Assembly (NCBI GenBank): GCA_033002965.1
Contig: JAURVB010003094.1
Coordinates: 1 to 64,000 of the forward strand
Direction of reading: 5' to 3'
DNA from: Piper betle
Taxonomy: Eukaryota > Streptophyta > Magnoliopsida > Piperales > Piperaceae
DNA: 64,000 bases
The position numbers and the translations under genes were made by a program. The notes below the pieces were generated by a model that had not been told where the DNA came from, ran no database searches, and was given only the letters and a program-made list of their open reading frames with translations. Of this stretch, positions 1 to 13,980 are shown piece after piece; positions within the stretch are counted from its first letter, which is position 1; each line of letters begins with the position of its first letter.

Positions 1-1907
1 AGTTCATCCAGTCAATCCCGATCGAACGTCGGACGCCGATGAGCGCCGAATTCGAGCTCTGAGATGCGCGACGGAACCCTAGCCGTCGCCGATTGCCGAC
101 GACGTGAGGTATAATTACCTCCGATTTGATTATTTAAAATTGATAATGATTGTTAGCATAACATGCTAGAATTGGTTAGTTGTTAGGATAAATGTATGAC
201 TATGAATGAAATGATGATTGCATGATACAATTAATTGAGAATGAAGGTTAAGTGATCTAATGAGGTAGATCGAGTCTCAGCATGATAAGTGATCAGGACG
301 TAACCTTGAAAAACACAATAAAATTGGTATGAATAGGATGAGTTAGAATTATTTACATTTATGATTATTTAACTGTTGCTGGATGTTGATGATTGAATTG
401 TGTGTGATGTTCATTGCGTTTGATGCATCATTTAGTTAGCAGGCGTTAGTATTTAGTTTTGATGTGTAGGTACGGAGTAGGAGCTCGCCGCCTAGGCGCG
501 ATGACACGCTTGGAGCTTCTACCAGGTCCGTTTAGGACTCATCTCTGTTTTACGCTTTTTCTATTGTATGTTTATTTTATTATTTACAGGACGGGTTAAG
601 TGGCGTTTTATTAGATCCCACTTAACTCGGGCCATTTAACCGAACAGTTTTCCGGATTAATAACCCCTCGAAGATGAGATCCCTCGAGGATAATTTCGAA
701 AACAAGATCCACTACAAGTTGCCTTCGGGCCTATTATGTAAATCCCTACCCAACCCTATATATATGTAGTTTTCGCGTTTTCAGTGAGACGAGAGATGGA
801 GAAACTGACTGCACGTACCATGAGCGGATGCCGTGACAGTCAAAGCGGGCTCTGGATTAGTGCCAGCGGACTGTTCCATTCCCGAGGGATCCTAACAACT
901 CCGCGCTTGAGTTCCTCACACCCGGAGAACGTGGAGGTTTACGGGTACTGTTTAGTACAGCGCATGTCCGAACTTGTGGTTCAAAGGGTACTAAAGGCGA
1001 CTGCCTGAGAGTACTCGGCCTTCGTGCTCAAGGCCAGGAGAAATATGGAGGTAAGGAGAGGGCTTAGGATTTGAGACCAGAAAATGAAGTAAGAAAATGT
1101 CGAGAGCGGCATCAGCAGCAACAGATCAGTAAGTTCGGGATGCTACCGAGTCTGTAGCCCAGTGGCTCCTCAGTAGTGCCCTTCAGGTTCACGTGGAGTA
1201 TATGATGTTTTCTTTCATATAAGAGTTTGCTCTCATAGCCAGCTTGTTATAGTTATTTTATTTTCCGAACCAGTAACACTTGTTACTGACGTGTTTTTAT
1301 ACTATATATAGGTAATAATCACGAGTTGGAGGAGCCAGCTTGGACGGAGGAGCACTGTGGTCGCTTGCACACATGTCAATCGATATAGTGGTTAATATTC
1401 TATTTATGATGCTATTATATTGTGAATGTCGTGAAATGCTAAGACATGATAGGATATGATTAAATATAAAGATATGTTGATGTGACATGATTGAATGCTA
1501 AGACACGATGACAGAATGTGAAACATGAATAGATTGCAGAGTAAACAGTATATCAAATTGTGTGAATGAAGTTGCGTGATATGTAGAGACATGTTTGCAT
1601 ATATGTTTATATATAGTATTTTGACAGGGTGACCCTAATTGCACTTTTAGGGGAAATTCTGTTTGTTTTATTTTAGAATTTTCATCAATTTTGATCGTAA
1701 TTGTGATGGTGTGTAATTTAGTTTGTATGTCATCCATGTAGTATCATGTTAGGATTTTGTGCATTCATCCATGCATGACGAATAATATCTTCATCTTAAG
1801 ACGCCGAGATTAGATCCACGCGAGTTGAGTTCGGGTTAGCCAACCTAGCCGGGGCCTGTGACATGCCAGTTCGGTTCACGAGCGTGGACCGGATTCGGGG
1901 TGTTACA
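1..1907 (+). mobile_element. Ty3/gypsy-like LTR, 5' end outside the window
   Basis: The stretch ends in TGTTACA (1901-1907), the usual end of plant gypsy LTRs, and a gag-type zinc knuckle follows about 190 bases later. It has no credible gene; the open frame at 784-1008 matches nothing I know. A block around 590-700 (a TTAAGTGG-type stretch, then CCTCGAAGATGAGATCCCTC) recurs in inverted, diverged form at about 16380-16490, which fits a repeat family. No tRNA primer site is visible just after 1907, so the boundary is inferred. It could also be several repeat pieces joined together. Confidence 0.45.
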
Positions 1908-2160
1908 GGGCCCATAGTCACAGAGACAAAGGACAGATGGTGGAGTGACAGTGTATGCAGCCGAGTGGTAGTATGAGCAGAGGTTCCCCTAGTAGACATA
2001 GACCATACCAGGACGGTGAGGTGATTTTCAAGAGTACCCTATTTCTCCAGAGTGTCAGAGATGCCTTCAGGGCTCCTGCAAGAGAGCCACCAGCACATGC
2101 TTTGCGTGCGGTGACATGGGGCACCGTGTAGCTGAGTGCCATAGGCAACCGCATTAGCAG
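1908..2160 (+). pseudogene. Retrotransposon gag remnant with CCHC zinc knuckle
   Basis: Reading in frame from 2098 gives a perfect CX2CX4HX4C nucleic-acid-binding knuckle (C-F-A-C-G-D-M-G-H-R-V-A-E-C, 2098-2139), typical of the C-terminal part of Ty3/gypsy gag. The frame stops at TAG a few codons later (2155-2157), and upstream it is short and broken. The knuckle lies much closer to the LTR end than in a complete element, so most of gag and the primer site seem deleted. No protease, reverse transcriptase or integrase follows. Confidence 0.6.
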
Positions 2161-2325
2161 TTGCAACCCCAACAATAAGAGAGGAGTGCTTGCATCGCCG
2201 CAGAGGTTGTTTCTCCCTAAAGGAGGCTAAGGTCGGACAAACATACACCATACCATACATAAACCACAGCGAGAATAGTCAAAGCCTACTAACCCGGTTC
2301 GGGTAACAACCGACCCGACAATAAA

Positions 2326-2430
2326 ACCATCGGACAGACAACCCGTGTTTTACATATTGGATGGTTTGTATTTATAAACCATTGGACAGACGACCCATGT
2401 TTTACAGATTGGATGGTTTGTATTTATAAA
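2326..2430. repeat. Two-copy tandem repeat, 52-bp unit
   Basis: Two adjacent units (2326-2377 and 2378-2430) share the run ACCAT-GGACAGAC-ACCC-TGTTTTACA-ATTGGATGGTTTGTATTTATAA with a few substitutions. It is a local duplication in non-coding DNA. Confidence 0.8.
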
Positions 2431-5199
2431 GTGGACTGGTAGTTAGGGCGGTTATTTTGAGATTTGTGACTCAATGAGTTGGCATGACTTGGCAAGTTAT
2501 CAGGTCAAGTCTATCTAAACAAAATCAATTAGCCGAGAATTGGTTTAAACAATTGTGAGAGTGGAAATGAGTTATGTCGAGTTGAGCATCATCAAGTTCA
2601 TGTTTAATTTATATTCAAACTTTTACCTCATGATTTGATATGGGATTAGACTTTTGCCGGTTGAACCCTGATGTTTTAAACATTCATACCAAGTATTCAA
2701 GTTAGCTTGTATTTACAAAGCCAAACTAAATCAAGCTCTTTGATAATTCCACCAAGTTAAAAGTTGCCTCTTAGCTAATGATTTTCAATCCACAAAAAAA
2801 TGTTTCTTTTAAAATTATACATTACCTGGTCAAATAATATATAAATGATCAGTATGCATAGACCATGAAATATTAGGTTGACAATATAAACTAAATTGAA
2901 GGTTGTATCAAGCTTGAATGCATCGACATCAAACTTCAAACTGAACCGAACAATTATGTACTCAAGCTCATCGGACATCGTACCGAGCAATATGTACTCA
3001 AGATCTGTACATAGTTTTTGAATTACTCATTTTAAGCCAAGTATTTTTAAGAGCTTTAAAATTACAAGCACGGGTCAAGCCGAACTGTGCTAAATACGTT
3101 GTTCTTGCAAGTTAGCATAGCTTGATTACACCCCTACCCAATTATAAACAATTTTTTCATATGAATTGCCGTGGGAACGCCTCCATGTTCATCAGAAATA
3201 GAAGCACTTGGCTGTCAAAATCTAATGGGGCATCCTTCATTAGATTTTCTGAGAAACAAGTCACCGAGTTGTGTTTCGACGAGTCGACTCATTCATCAAA
3301 ATCTAATATAATCAGACACTAAGAGTACTAGAGTGAGCTGGGCGCTCTTGAGACTCACCGACTCTATAGCTTATCGCCACAAGAAGACAACCCAAGTCTC
3401 CAAATTGAAAGCACCCCAGACTCCCAAGACATCCTTTGCCTTCATCTCTTCCTAATATCCATTGATTCTTCCTCCCTTACCCACTTTCTTAAAACTGATA
3501 TGCTTTGATTCCCTCAAAAAAAAAAAAATGTACACTGTCACCTACACAGGGCTTCGTTTGGGGCCCGTAGGCACACCCATCAAGGTGGGTAGCGATCGAT
3601 TCGTTAACGAATCGTCTAGTAATATCTAGGTAGTCATCAGACAATTAAAAGGGCATATGAGAAGAGTTGGGTCGTGTTCATCGTAAAGAAGGTGGTGACT
3701 GGTGAGGCCCCCGTGCACAGTTCACGCGCAGAGAAAAATAAATGAATGAATTGGGTCACCTCACCATGTCCAAGACGCAGCTCTTAAAATCATGTGATTT
3801 TTGTGGGTGATGTAGCATTAAAACAAAGTTGTTTTTTATACAAACAAGGCAATGTCACCCCCAATTCCCACGGGCAACTTATATTACCTACAAACTTTAA
3901 TTTTATTGATAAATTCTCCATCAATAATAATAAAATAGACTATAATAATTTACTAAACATGAATCCTTATTGACTCTAACATTAAAGATAAATCCTAATC
4001 AAAAGAGATATACTATAATGATTTAATTTATTATTATTATTTTTATTGTATTTTAATCAGTCAAATCTCCTATTTTTTAATCATAGGCCAGTGTTGAATT
4101 TTCCTTCTATTAATAGGAGTATGTTTATAATATTCCTTATTCCTAATAAGAAAATTTGATATTTGTAGTGTTCTCCACCATAAAAATTCATAAAGCGTGT
4201 TTTTAATTTACTTTTACTATATCATCATTAAGACACAATGAATTGAGTTTAAATCTTATGGAACCCTTGTATAGGGGTCCATATTCCAATTGAGACGGTT
4301 CCTTAAAACATGGCTTAGATTTTGCTCCCTTAAACATGCCTTGAAATTCTGCTTTTGAGTAGTTGAAGCAGTGACTGAGCCCTCAGAAAAATTTATACAA
4401 AAGTAATGTTTCTCGCCTACGACCAACAATAGCTGAACTTAACAAAAAAGATGCTAAGAACAAATAGGACTGACAAATGGTATAAAGTTTGCAAATAGGA
4501 AGGCAAGTTGGAGCATATGCCAAGTTCTATAGAATTTATCCAAATAGCACTTAGTTGTCTTCCCAAGATGTCGAACTCACTACGAGGAAAAAACCAGTAC
4601 TAAGTCAGTCCTCTTTCCAGCTACGACATCATTTGATTCACTTCTAAGTTCCTAGTCTTAGTAAACCAAAAGCTGGCAGCTTGCTTCCTTGTCTATAAGC
4701 TTTAGATGCGTTGAAGGTAAGAAAATTATGTCATACAAAGAAACCTAAGTGTCTGGTGGTCCTAGTTTCATCTCAAGACGTGTGGACCATCTTCTACCAG
4801 TAAAGCCAAAGAATAATATTGGGGCACCAATCATGCAAATGTCAGCGGCATTCACGCAGAATTAGATGCTATGAACTAACACTTGCTACATCTTAAATGT
4901 CCCTACCAACCGAACTGGCTATGCAGAACCTCAATCTGCAGCAAACTGTCAAATTAAAATTGCCACTAAGAACAAGCAATTTTTATTTTCAAGAGTTCAA
5001 TTTACATGAACATGACAGCAGATCCATGGATGGTAAATACCATAAATTCGCAGGGACTAAAATTCACCACCGTAATGATACATACATGGAGTTGACACAC
5101 TCGAAGAATGAACATGATATTCACAAAGAATGGAAGAATGAACTGAGGCAAAAACTTACGTGATTGCCCAAGACATGAATGAAGCAGTCCCAAAGAATG
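2431..5199. other. Non-coding stretch; no gene seen
   Basis: AT-rich, with only short chance frames on both strands. The part nearest 5199 should hold the 3' untranslated region of the minus-strand lipase gene, but I cannot place its poly(A) site. A 13-base A run lies near 3516. Confidence 0.5.
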
Positions 5200-6490
5200 C
5201 TATGCAGGGCTAAGACCAGCAGAAGACCGACTTTTCAGCTTTATGACCAATGTAAAAGGATCCCTTGACAAAACAAAATTACCATTGTGGTTCACACCAT
5301 CAATTATAGAACTTTCATCCATTACAATTCCGCAAGAGCCCCATGATTCAGCCAGGAGGTCTATTCCAAAGTACTGTAAATGGTCAGTGATACTATTTCC
5401 ATGAACAGACCTATGGTAATCAGAGGGACGTTAGATATGCATATGTTGGAAAGTGAAAAAAAGAGGATAAAAACGAAAATGGAAATAGATATTTACCTGC
5501 TACATGTTGGGTCTTCGCCAGTCTCATCACAAACCTTCTCCACCGTGTAAATAAATTGTCCAAAACCGATCTTGTAAGTCCAAACCTAGCATTCCATAAA
5601 CATTTAAGCATTCTCTTTAGTCCGGGAGTTTTCAAAGTATCTTGATATTAGTAATTTTTTAACAGATAAGCGTTGCAAACCACTTATACCCATTTCACAA
5701 ATGAAAAATAGTAATTAAACCCCATGAATAAAAAAATACCCATAATATACATCAAGCAAGATTTAATAAGAGAAATATCTTATTGAAAAAAATAATCTAA
5801 ACTCCCAAGGGAAATCACCACCTAAAAGGAGGAGACCGAACACCTAAACGATGAAGAAAGACTGACTAGAGACACATTTCAAATCCCCTATAAGTAAAAA
5901 AAAGGCATAAGTTAATTATTGGCCCCACCTTGCTAATGTGTCAAACATTACAAATTTGCCCCATGGGCACCAGAGATTTTACAACATCCCTTCATAATTT
6001 CTCAAATCATCCTATTATCCATCCTTTTCTTCATTCTTCTATTTCTACTTGTTCAGCACTACCCATTCATAGTGATTTTGACTTTAGATTAAAGCTCAAA
6101 CTTATGGGTGCTAAACGAGAGAGCGAGCTGAGCTCAACTTGTGTTCGAACTCGGCTTGAATAGTTCGAAACTCGGTCAAACTCGACTCGAAATCAAACAA
6201 GTTTTGAACATATATGCTCGAGTTCGACTCGAATATTGAACATACATGCTCGAGTTCGACTCGAATATCTTTTATATGTTCGAGCTCGACCCAAGACCTA
6301 GCTCGAATACACTTAAACTGTTTAATTTTCCCGAGCTCGAATCCAGCTCATTCGTGAGCTCGAAACCCAACTTGATTAAAAGTCAAAAGTACCTCACTTA
6401 AAAAATACAATTAATGTAGATTGAACCCACAACCTTGAAGACATCAACTTGAATATTTACCATCTCAACTATCTCACTTCTTTGTTATTA

Positions 6491-6531
<41 letters not shown>

Positions 6532-9500
6532 AAGACTATATTATTATATTATTTTATTGAGTCGAGTTCGAGTCGAACTACAAGTCGAGTTCAAGTTATA
6601 ACCGAGTTGAATCGAGTCGAACACGGCCTTACTTAAGCTCGGCTCGTAAGATTCAAGTTCGAGTCGAGTTTGAGCTCGAGTATTTAAATGTCGAGTTTCG
6701 AGTCGAGTCGAGTTGAGCCGAACGGTAAATGCTCACGAGCTGGCTCGTTCAATTAACAACCCTACTCAAACTGACAAACCTAATATTTTGGTGATGTCTG
6801 CATATGTATATTCAAATAAAAAATTCCAATTTTTTGTTTTGGTTAATTCAACTAAATAGAATAAGAATTTGAGAATAACAAAGCCTTCGAAACTAGCAAA
6901 CAGTTTAAGATCTATACTTTGTGAAACAAAATATATGAGATGTAATTTCCTTATGTAGATATAGAAAAGGAGTTACAAGAATTATGATTTTATCTTTCTA
7001 AGATGGACAGTCGAAATAAAGGATAATACAGACCAAGAAATGACATGCATAATACTTGCCCCATTAATAAAATACAACTTAATTCTGGAGTTCTACATGA
7101 CCAGCACTGAAGTCAGACAGAGACAAGGTATACTTTTAGGGCTTTTTTTTCCTACATGATAAATAGTGTTCATTCACCAGAAAAAAAAAGCGAAAAAAGA
7201 TGCTGAGTTTAACTGTAAACTAAAAGAGCTTCAAGTAAGATGAAGTACAAGAAACTTGTGTTATATAATTCAAACTATTTGGATGTGACCAGCAGATGCA
7301 GTTTTAAAGAAGAATAATGTATTCCATTGTGTTAGGACAAAACAAACTTGAAAGAAGGAAATTATGATCATATGAGGTAAGGATATAGTCAAAAAAAATG
7401 GACCAGAAAAATAAGAATTGCCCCGAACTCCATTTATTTGGCAAATTCAAATGAAGTGGTTAGATTATGAACAAAAAATATATCAAGATGCTACAACTTA
7501 CTTGATACAATATAAAAGTAAAAGTCATCTGGTGAAGAAGCTACTAAATCATCACTATGCAACAAACTACACTCAATAACAAAAAAACATCATCATATAA
7601 ATGAGAACAAAAGAACAAAATCATAAGATTAATGCATTCAAATCATTATGTTCTCACCAATCAACTCCCTAGAACACACATATCCACATTCAAAGACAAT
7701 CAACCACCGTCACAAGCCAAAGTCAACTTAAACTAAGTTGAACAAGGACTAAAAACAAAAAAAGATAAATTTAGAGTTTGATATAATGGTATACCTCTCT
7801 TGGGAAATGATGGTATGTCTTTTGAGGAAAGAGAGAATAGTATGGAGGTAGATGTGGAACCATATCGTGCTCATTGGTGACTCGAGTAGCATTTGGAACA
7901 ACTGCGCTAAAGAAAGATGCAAAAGCTGCATTCCCTATGCGTGGTTGACCAAAAGTCATAACTTGAATATTCTTAGCTCCATAATTAACCTGGCTATGCA
8001 CAATTTCATACATTAGAATATGAAGAAATACAAAGCCAACTATCAGTTTTCAGGCTGAGGAGTTGCTGTAGAACCACCAAACAGATGGCACAACAGATTT
8101 ACAGCCTGCTTTCATGTCCTAAAAACAGGTGGTACTTAGCCAAGGTGTCATCAGAACCAAATTCATACATAAAAAATATTGTCTAGTTCTTCCACACTCA
8201 AAAAGAGGTCGGAGACATGGATCTAATCTAGGAGACATGAGTACAAATGGCAAAGTATTCATAGTCCCAAAAGCCCTATCTTCACACATAATTAAAGACA
8301 TACCCATGAAAATTTTCAACTTGTAAGTAAGATACAATTAACTAGTCATTCATGCTCTAGTGGGAAAACAAGACATGGGCACATCAAAGAGCGCCTATCA
8401 AATTCCTGGTTTTCCTACCTAAGCGTCATAATTAATGATCACTATAAAATTGCACCACCCCATGATATTATCAGCAATGCAACTCATCATCTCCACAGCC
8501 AATAAGAAAGCTCTACATCCACGGCTAATAGCAGCTCATGTATCTTCTAAGGGCTTTTTTTCACAATCAAGCACTCCCAATCAGATAACAGTAAAGCATA
8601 TATATGCAAACATATTAAGAAGAAGATCACGATATATACTATAAGATCAAGTGCACAAAAAGATGCCATAGCTCCTCCCATTGAATGCCCCGTGACCATT
8701 ATTTGCAAGTCTCCATAGAACTCCTTCACTCTTTTTACGGCATCTAAAATTCCAGGACGCACAGTCGTGTTGTGGTAAGCTGAATAAAATCCATGGTGCA
8801 CCTGAGATGGCGCATAGTGTAAGAAAGACTAATTTTGTTCAAAATTTTTAAAGAATGGACCACTAAAGATTTGTATTACCATTGCGTCTGGCATGCCAGG
8901 ATAATTAAGGTCTAGTTGCTTCCAAAACAGATCCTCAACCCAATTTTGTAAGCTGCAAAAAATTTATTTGAACAAATCAGCAACTTGCTCCAAATATTAG
9001 GAAAAGAATTGGCAGAAACAATTACAAATATTTGACTATAGAAAAAGAAACCTCAAGAAAAAATGTTATATGAGGTCAGCAATAATCAGCAATCCAAAAC
9101 CTAAAAAGTCATGCCAGTTTTGTCCCCTCTTAATAACCTAGAAACTAAAATATGAAAATTCAATATGCCATCACTTGCCAGTGCAACATTAATAGTTTCT
9201 TCAGCATTCATAAGCCACCATGCAGCAACCTTTCGAAGTGATTATAGTACAGATTACATTTAAAAATTCTTAATTGCATTAAAAAATTATTATATCATCA
9301 AAAGCAAGAGAAAAACAAACAAGAGTTTTGAACATAACGAGCTCATACAACAGCATGGGAGAACTCCTTCATAGACAGCTTATCACCCTTCTCAAAACCA
9401 TCTAAAAATAATGTCTAAGGAAAAAATATGATCATAAATAATGCCATCTTAGAGTCAAGGTGCATGCCTGTGCTCCTGAGTTCCTCTAAATGCAATTATG

Positions 9501-11414
9501 ACGGCATTAAGATCCTTAGCTACCCCAACATAAGCCTACATACACAAACTAATGTTACATATAAGACATTTGTACGCATATAAATCACATTCATACCAAA
9601 ATTTGATCAAGGCAGGGAAGAAATATATAAAAAAAATCTGAATATCAAGCTTCCAAAATCATATGGAATAATTGGCATAAGGTGCACCTGCAAGCAATGT
9701 TGCACATCCACTATCACCTCTATCATTTCAAACCCCTGTACAGAAAGCCATTTGCTATTCTATTAGAATTATATAAGTAAAAATTAATCATCTTAACTGT
9801 ATATAGCGTCAAAATCTTTCTAGTTTTTCTATTAATACCTTCGTCAGGTCATTGCACCTGTCACAAGTCCACGTAATTAAAGCAGTCAAGTCTGACATGT
9901 ATACCTGTTAAATCAGATGCCATTTTAACAGATACAACCATGAGCAAATAACAGTATTTTGCTTCCCAAATGTGTAAAGCAAAATAGGGGAACAAAAAAG
10001 TAGCAAAATAGCTAAACAGAGCCTTACCGCAGAAGCATACTCCACAAGTACTCTAGCAAGAGTAGGATCATAAATAGAAACACCACTATCGTTTCTGGCT
10101 TTCAATCCTGCAGAAAAAAAACCATAGATTCATGAGGACTTGAACCAGTCAATACATATTTTACACAGCTAGGCAATCTGGATATGCCAATATCTTATAG
10201 TCAAGGCATATTTTCTATGTCTAAATAGATTTCAAAGAATAAATCAATGACATGGGACAGCAAAAATCGTTATTTCACAGTATGAAATGCTTACAACGAA
10301 GAATTGTCATCTGACCTTCAACGAAGAATCGCCATCTGACCAAGAAGGTCAATCAAGAGTGTTCTATCTTGAGGAGAAATCAAGAAAAGAGGATTCTTAT
10401 TTTCTTCTTCCACCTTATTCCAAAAAGAGGTCAATGAAGTGGATCCTCATGTAGGATCCATGTGATTACAAATGGCAAAGTTTTGATGAAGAGAATAAAT
10501 TGATTTTTTAAAAAAAGAATCTTAATCAATATCCAGTGAAAAATAGATCTTTTATGAAAGGAAGAACCCAAAATATCCTCAACAATTATTAGGAAAAATT
10601 CCCTCTAGTTTGATAAAGTTCTTTTGACATGAAAATGTACAAAAATTCTATTTTACTATTTAAAAATTAAATGAACTTCTCAAATTGAATGTTTGAACTG
10701 TCTACTCAACACAATTTTTGGCCATTCAATATGATTATTCAGACGATAACCTATTAGAAAAATGTCTCCATTCGTTTCAGACATTTCTTCCACATAAGAA
10801 TATGAAATACATCTTTATAAGTATTTAGAAAAAAAGGACCTTCTCATATTGAATGTTACCACCATCTATTCAGCATGATTTTAGACCATGTAACTTGATT
10901 ATCCGGACAATAACCAGGGTGTTGATTTCTATGCAGGCATGCAACAAGGATTACAACCTGCCAGTTCTATTTTGGAGCTATAGTTTATATAATAAGTCAA
11001 TCTGATCTCTCAACTCATCTAATTGTGTTATACAATCACACCTCTGCGTGTGTGTGTGTGTTTTGATACAATGTGCCTATCCAATTCCTAACCTACAGTG
11101 CACAAAGCCAGCCACGCCAGACAACGCCTTGCCAATCGTTCATCCTACCTATATATACTATGATTCAATCCCTAAGATTGTAAAATAGGTTACGTTTGGC
11201 ACACCAAATTCTGAAGATGCACAAGACCATGCAACTATTCCTAATTAGTAACATGCACTACCAAAAAGGGAATCCAAGCATATATTACTCCGTAACTCAT
11301 AAAGTCGCACATAGTAAATAGCTTGAAAAAGGGGAAAAAAAAGTTACCTCGTCCAACCGCAATGGTGAGCATAGAAACCAACAAAATCGCTTTCAACCAG
11401 TGCAACCGCTCCAT
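5200..11414 (-). CDS. Class-3 lipase (alpha/beta hydrolase), secreted, 352 aa
   Basis: Triacylglycerol lipase of the fungal-type class 3 family, close to the Arabidopsis proteins of the At5g18630/At5g18640 type. Coding exons (high to low): 11414-11348, 10107-10028, 9904-9839, 9735-9688, 9535-9468, 8952-8880, 8801-8640, 7989-7795, 5585-5497, 5410-5200; all phases agree and total 1059 nt. The start is MERLHW with a hydrophobic signal peptide (about residues 1-20). Ser174 lies in the elbow GHSMGG, Asp230 in HDMVPHLPP and His293 in the ITDHLQYF block, giving a complete Ser-Asp-His triad. The AFRGT oxyanion-region motif precedes them. The product is expected in the secretory pathway, vacuole or wall. 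The intron after residue AFRGTQEH uses a GC donor. A 662-bp hAT-like element sits in the large intron 5586-7794. No frame breaks were found. Confidence 0.93.
6102..6763. mobile_element. Non-autonomous hAT-like element (copy A) in a lipase intron
   Basis: A 662-bp unit rich in GAGTCGAGTTCGAG-type motifs and holding a TA microsatellite near 6488-6527. Its ends are imperfect inverted repeats (ATGGGTGCTAAACGAG against AGGGTTGTTAATTGAACGAG). It is flanked by GCTCAAAC (6094-6101) and ACTCAAAC (6764-6771), a 7/8 match that fits an 8-bp hAT target-site duplication. Related copies lie at about 59125-59358 and 60870-61229. It encodes nothing. Confidence 0.7.
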
Positions 11415-11417
11415 AGC

Positions 11418-11627
11418 CTGCAATCATCAAACAATGCAATCCAAACAGCTCATACCGCATCATTCTTAATCTTATCTCCACCATTTTCCAAAGAGAACAC
11501 CGCCCTACCTCCCAAAACCCTAATTCCCATCACCAAATCACAACGTACACCAACGAAACCAATAAAAGAGAAATTAACATGAAATTTTCACTTCCATCGC
11601 TAACAAATAAAGAAAGAGAAAACTTGC
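11418..11627 (-). other. Probable 5'-UTR intron of the lipase gene with GC-AG ends
   Basis: Read on the minus strand, the upstream leader ends ...CGGCGAG followed by GCAAGT, the classic strong GC-donor context AG|GCAAGT. The acceptor ...GATTGCAG (11420-11418) lies three bases before the start codon (11414-11412). The leader exon would run from 11628 to somewhere near 11690. This is inferred from splice signals only; a transcript would settle it. Confidence 0.55.
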
Positions 11628-11899
11628 CTCGCCGATGTCGGAAGCGAAACTGTCGATCGACCGAAGCGGCGGGCATAAGCCGCAGCTAAGGGCTTGAATT
11701 GGATGACGAACACGGGTGCGAAGGTAGGATGCGCGCGCAACTAAGGGCTTGTCATGACAATCATGAGCCCGTTATTTCAGTTTTCGACGCGACGACGGCG
11801 ATGGCAGCGGTGGATGCGCCGGCGACGGCGTCGGTAAGGGCGACGGCGGCGGGCGGGCGGGGACGGCGGCGGGTAATGAATGGGAACGATTTAATTTAA

Positions 11900-13060
11900 T
11901 TTAATTAATAACTAGCGATGGCCGAGGTTATTTTTAAAACATATTAATATAACTAATATTAAAACATGTACAAAATTAATTTTAAAAAATATTAAAATAT
12001 TATTTAAAATAAAATATTGAATATTTATTTAATTTAGCAAAAAAAATCTTTATATACAAATATTAAAAGTAATTTTAATTTTAATAAGTAAAAATTTTCA
12101 TAATTATATGAAATTTATTTTTACAATTTTTTAATTCATATGAAAGTACGCCTTAAGTTTTTTTAGTAGTAATAAATAACTATATATAAACACATAAATA
12201 GTTAATTAACTAAATAAAATTTGTAAAAATCTAAAGTAAGAATGTATATTGAATAATAAATTTAATTCGAATTGAATAATTATTAAATTATCAATGCTTT
12301 AAAATTTCTAATTTACATAGAATTATGCTTCTATGCTTTCTTAATAAATAATAATAATAATATGTATATCAAATATCAATTTTATTTTGAGTTGTATAAT
12401 TATAAATATATTAAAATTTATTAGTATTTATTTAAGGAATAAAAATAATAAATATTAAAAGTAACTTTAATTTTAATAAGTAAAAATTTAATAATTTTAT
12501 AAAATTTATTGTTAATTTTTTTAATTCATATAGATTTATGCTCTAAGTTTTTTCTTTCTAATACTTAACAATATATAAATAAATAGTTAATTAATTAATT
12601 AAAATTGTCAAAAAATCTAAATTAAAAATGTATATTAAATAATAAATTTAATTCAAATAGTATAATTATTAAATTATCAATATTTTGAAATTCCTCATCT
12701 TGGTAGATTTATGCTTTAAAATTTTTGTGATAAATAATAATAATAATAATAATAATATATATTGAATATCAATTTATTTTGAGTTGTGAAGTATAAATAA
12801 TAATAATAATTTAGATAGAACTATACTCCTTAATTAAATAATAATAGTAATAATTTTAAATTAATTAAGTATTATCGAGCCCATTAAACTATTAAAGGGT
12901 GAGTATTTTTGAGATTTCTAATTTAGGTAGAAGTATACTCTTAATTAAATAATTATTATTATAATAATCATATTAGGTACGAAGTAATGGACTCATAAAA
13001 CAATCAGACGAGCCACAATTAAACACATCACAATAAAGCCTTAAACACAATTTGGAAAAA
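11900..13060. repeat. Very AT-rich dispersed repeat (copy 1) with internal duplication
   Basis: About 85% A+T. Two internal segments repeat about 385 bp apart: AATATTAAAAGTAA-TTTAATTTTAATAAG near 12060 and again near 12447. (AAT)n tracts occur near 12348 and 12736. The same order of motifs is found at 27960-28500. There is no coding capacity and I cannot assign a class. Confidence 0.6.
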
Positions 13061-13980
13061 AAAACCAACACTTTAATGTAAAGGGGGAGATAACTAAAAT
13101 AAAAAATATATCAACCTCCTAAGATTAAATGTGGTGTTTTTATTTGTAATGATGACATTTCTCAGTGACCAAACTAGTGATAATATTAATAAATTTGTGT
13201 TTTTATTTTAGTTAGAATTATTTTTCTACGGCATGTTGGACACATTCATGAAATAATTTAAAGTCTTAGGATTATAAAAAAAAGGAGGTTGGGTTGTGTG
13301 AGCTTGGCTTAAGCGATCTCTCTTGCAACCATCGGCCTAAATTAGATCACAAGAAACAGAAAATCCCCCACCCCCTATCTTGAAAAACTAGCAACTTAAT
13401 CAGGCACGTACAGCTAGAACTCTAGCCACATTCGTATTGGTTTGACTTTTGGCGGCCAAATCTGGTTGTAGGTGGCCGTAGCAATTGCTCACAATTAAAA
13501 GAAGGTTTTTTTATTGGCGGCTGAAAAGTTGCCAACAATGATTTTTGTTTTAACTCTCGGCGGCCAAAATGGCTGCAGGGGGGCCAAATCTATAGGGGTG
13601 TGGCTACCCCTCTCCCTGCAATTATTTATTTATTTTTTGAAGATTTGATCTACGTTATCCTTGTAATCGGATGACCCACGTCAAAATAGGCTCAAAAATA
13701 TAACCTTAGCCTTGGCTCAAGTTATCTTTTTACTTATCAAAAACCTTTCTAAAAAATATTATAAAAAACTTCTCTAAAAAATTATCATTAGCGTTTTTTT
13801 TGCTCTTATCATATTTCGGTGCTTTTGTGTATTGTGTTTTTTTATTTTTTATTTTTATGTTAAAGCCCTCAGTTTTTTCACTCTCATCAATCTTTGGTTT
13901 TTTGTTTAATTATTATAGTTGATATTAAGCCCACAATAGACCTGTAATTTCTTTCTTAATTTAAAATTTCTACTAATTGC
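13061..13980. other. Non-coding; possible retroelement leader
   Basis: No gene seen. Short GC-richer patches with repeated GGCGGCCAAA-type motifs (about 13450-13600) precede the dead retroelement ORF and may be its leader, but nothing proves this. Confidence 0.3.

Noticed and set aside
784..1008. 74-aa frame at the left edge
   Set aside because: Inside LTR-like DNA, no family resemblance, no promoter or splice context.
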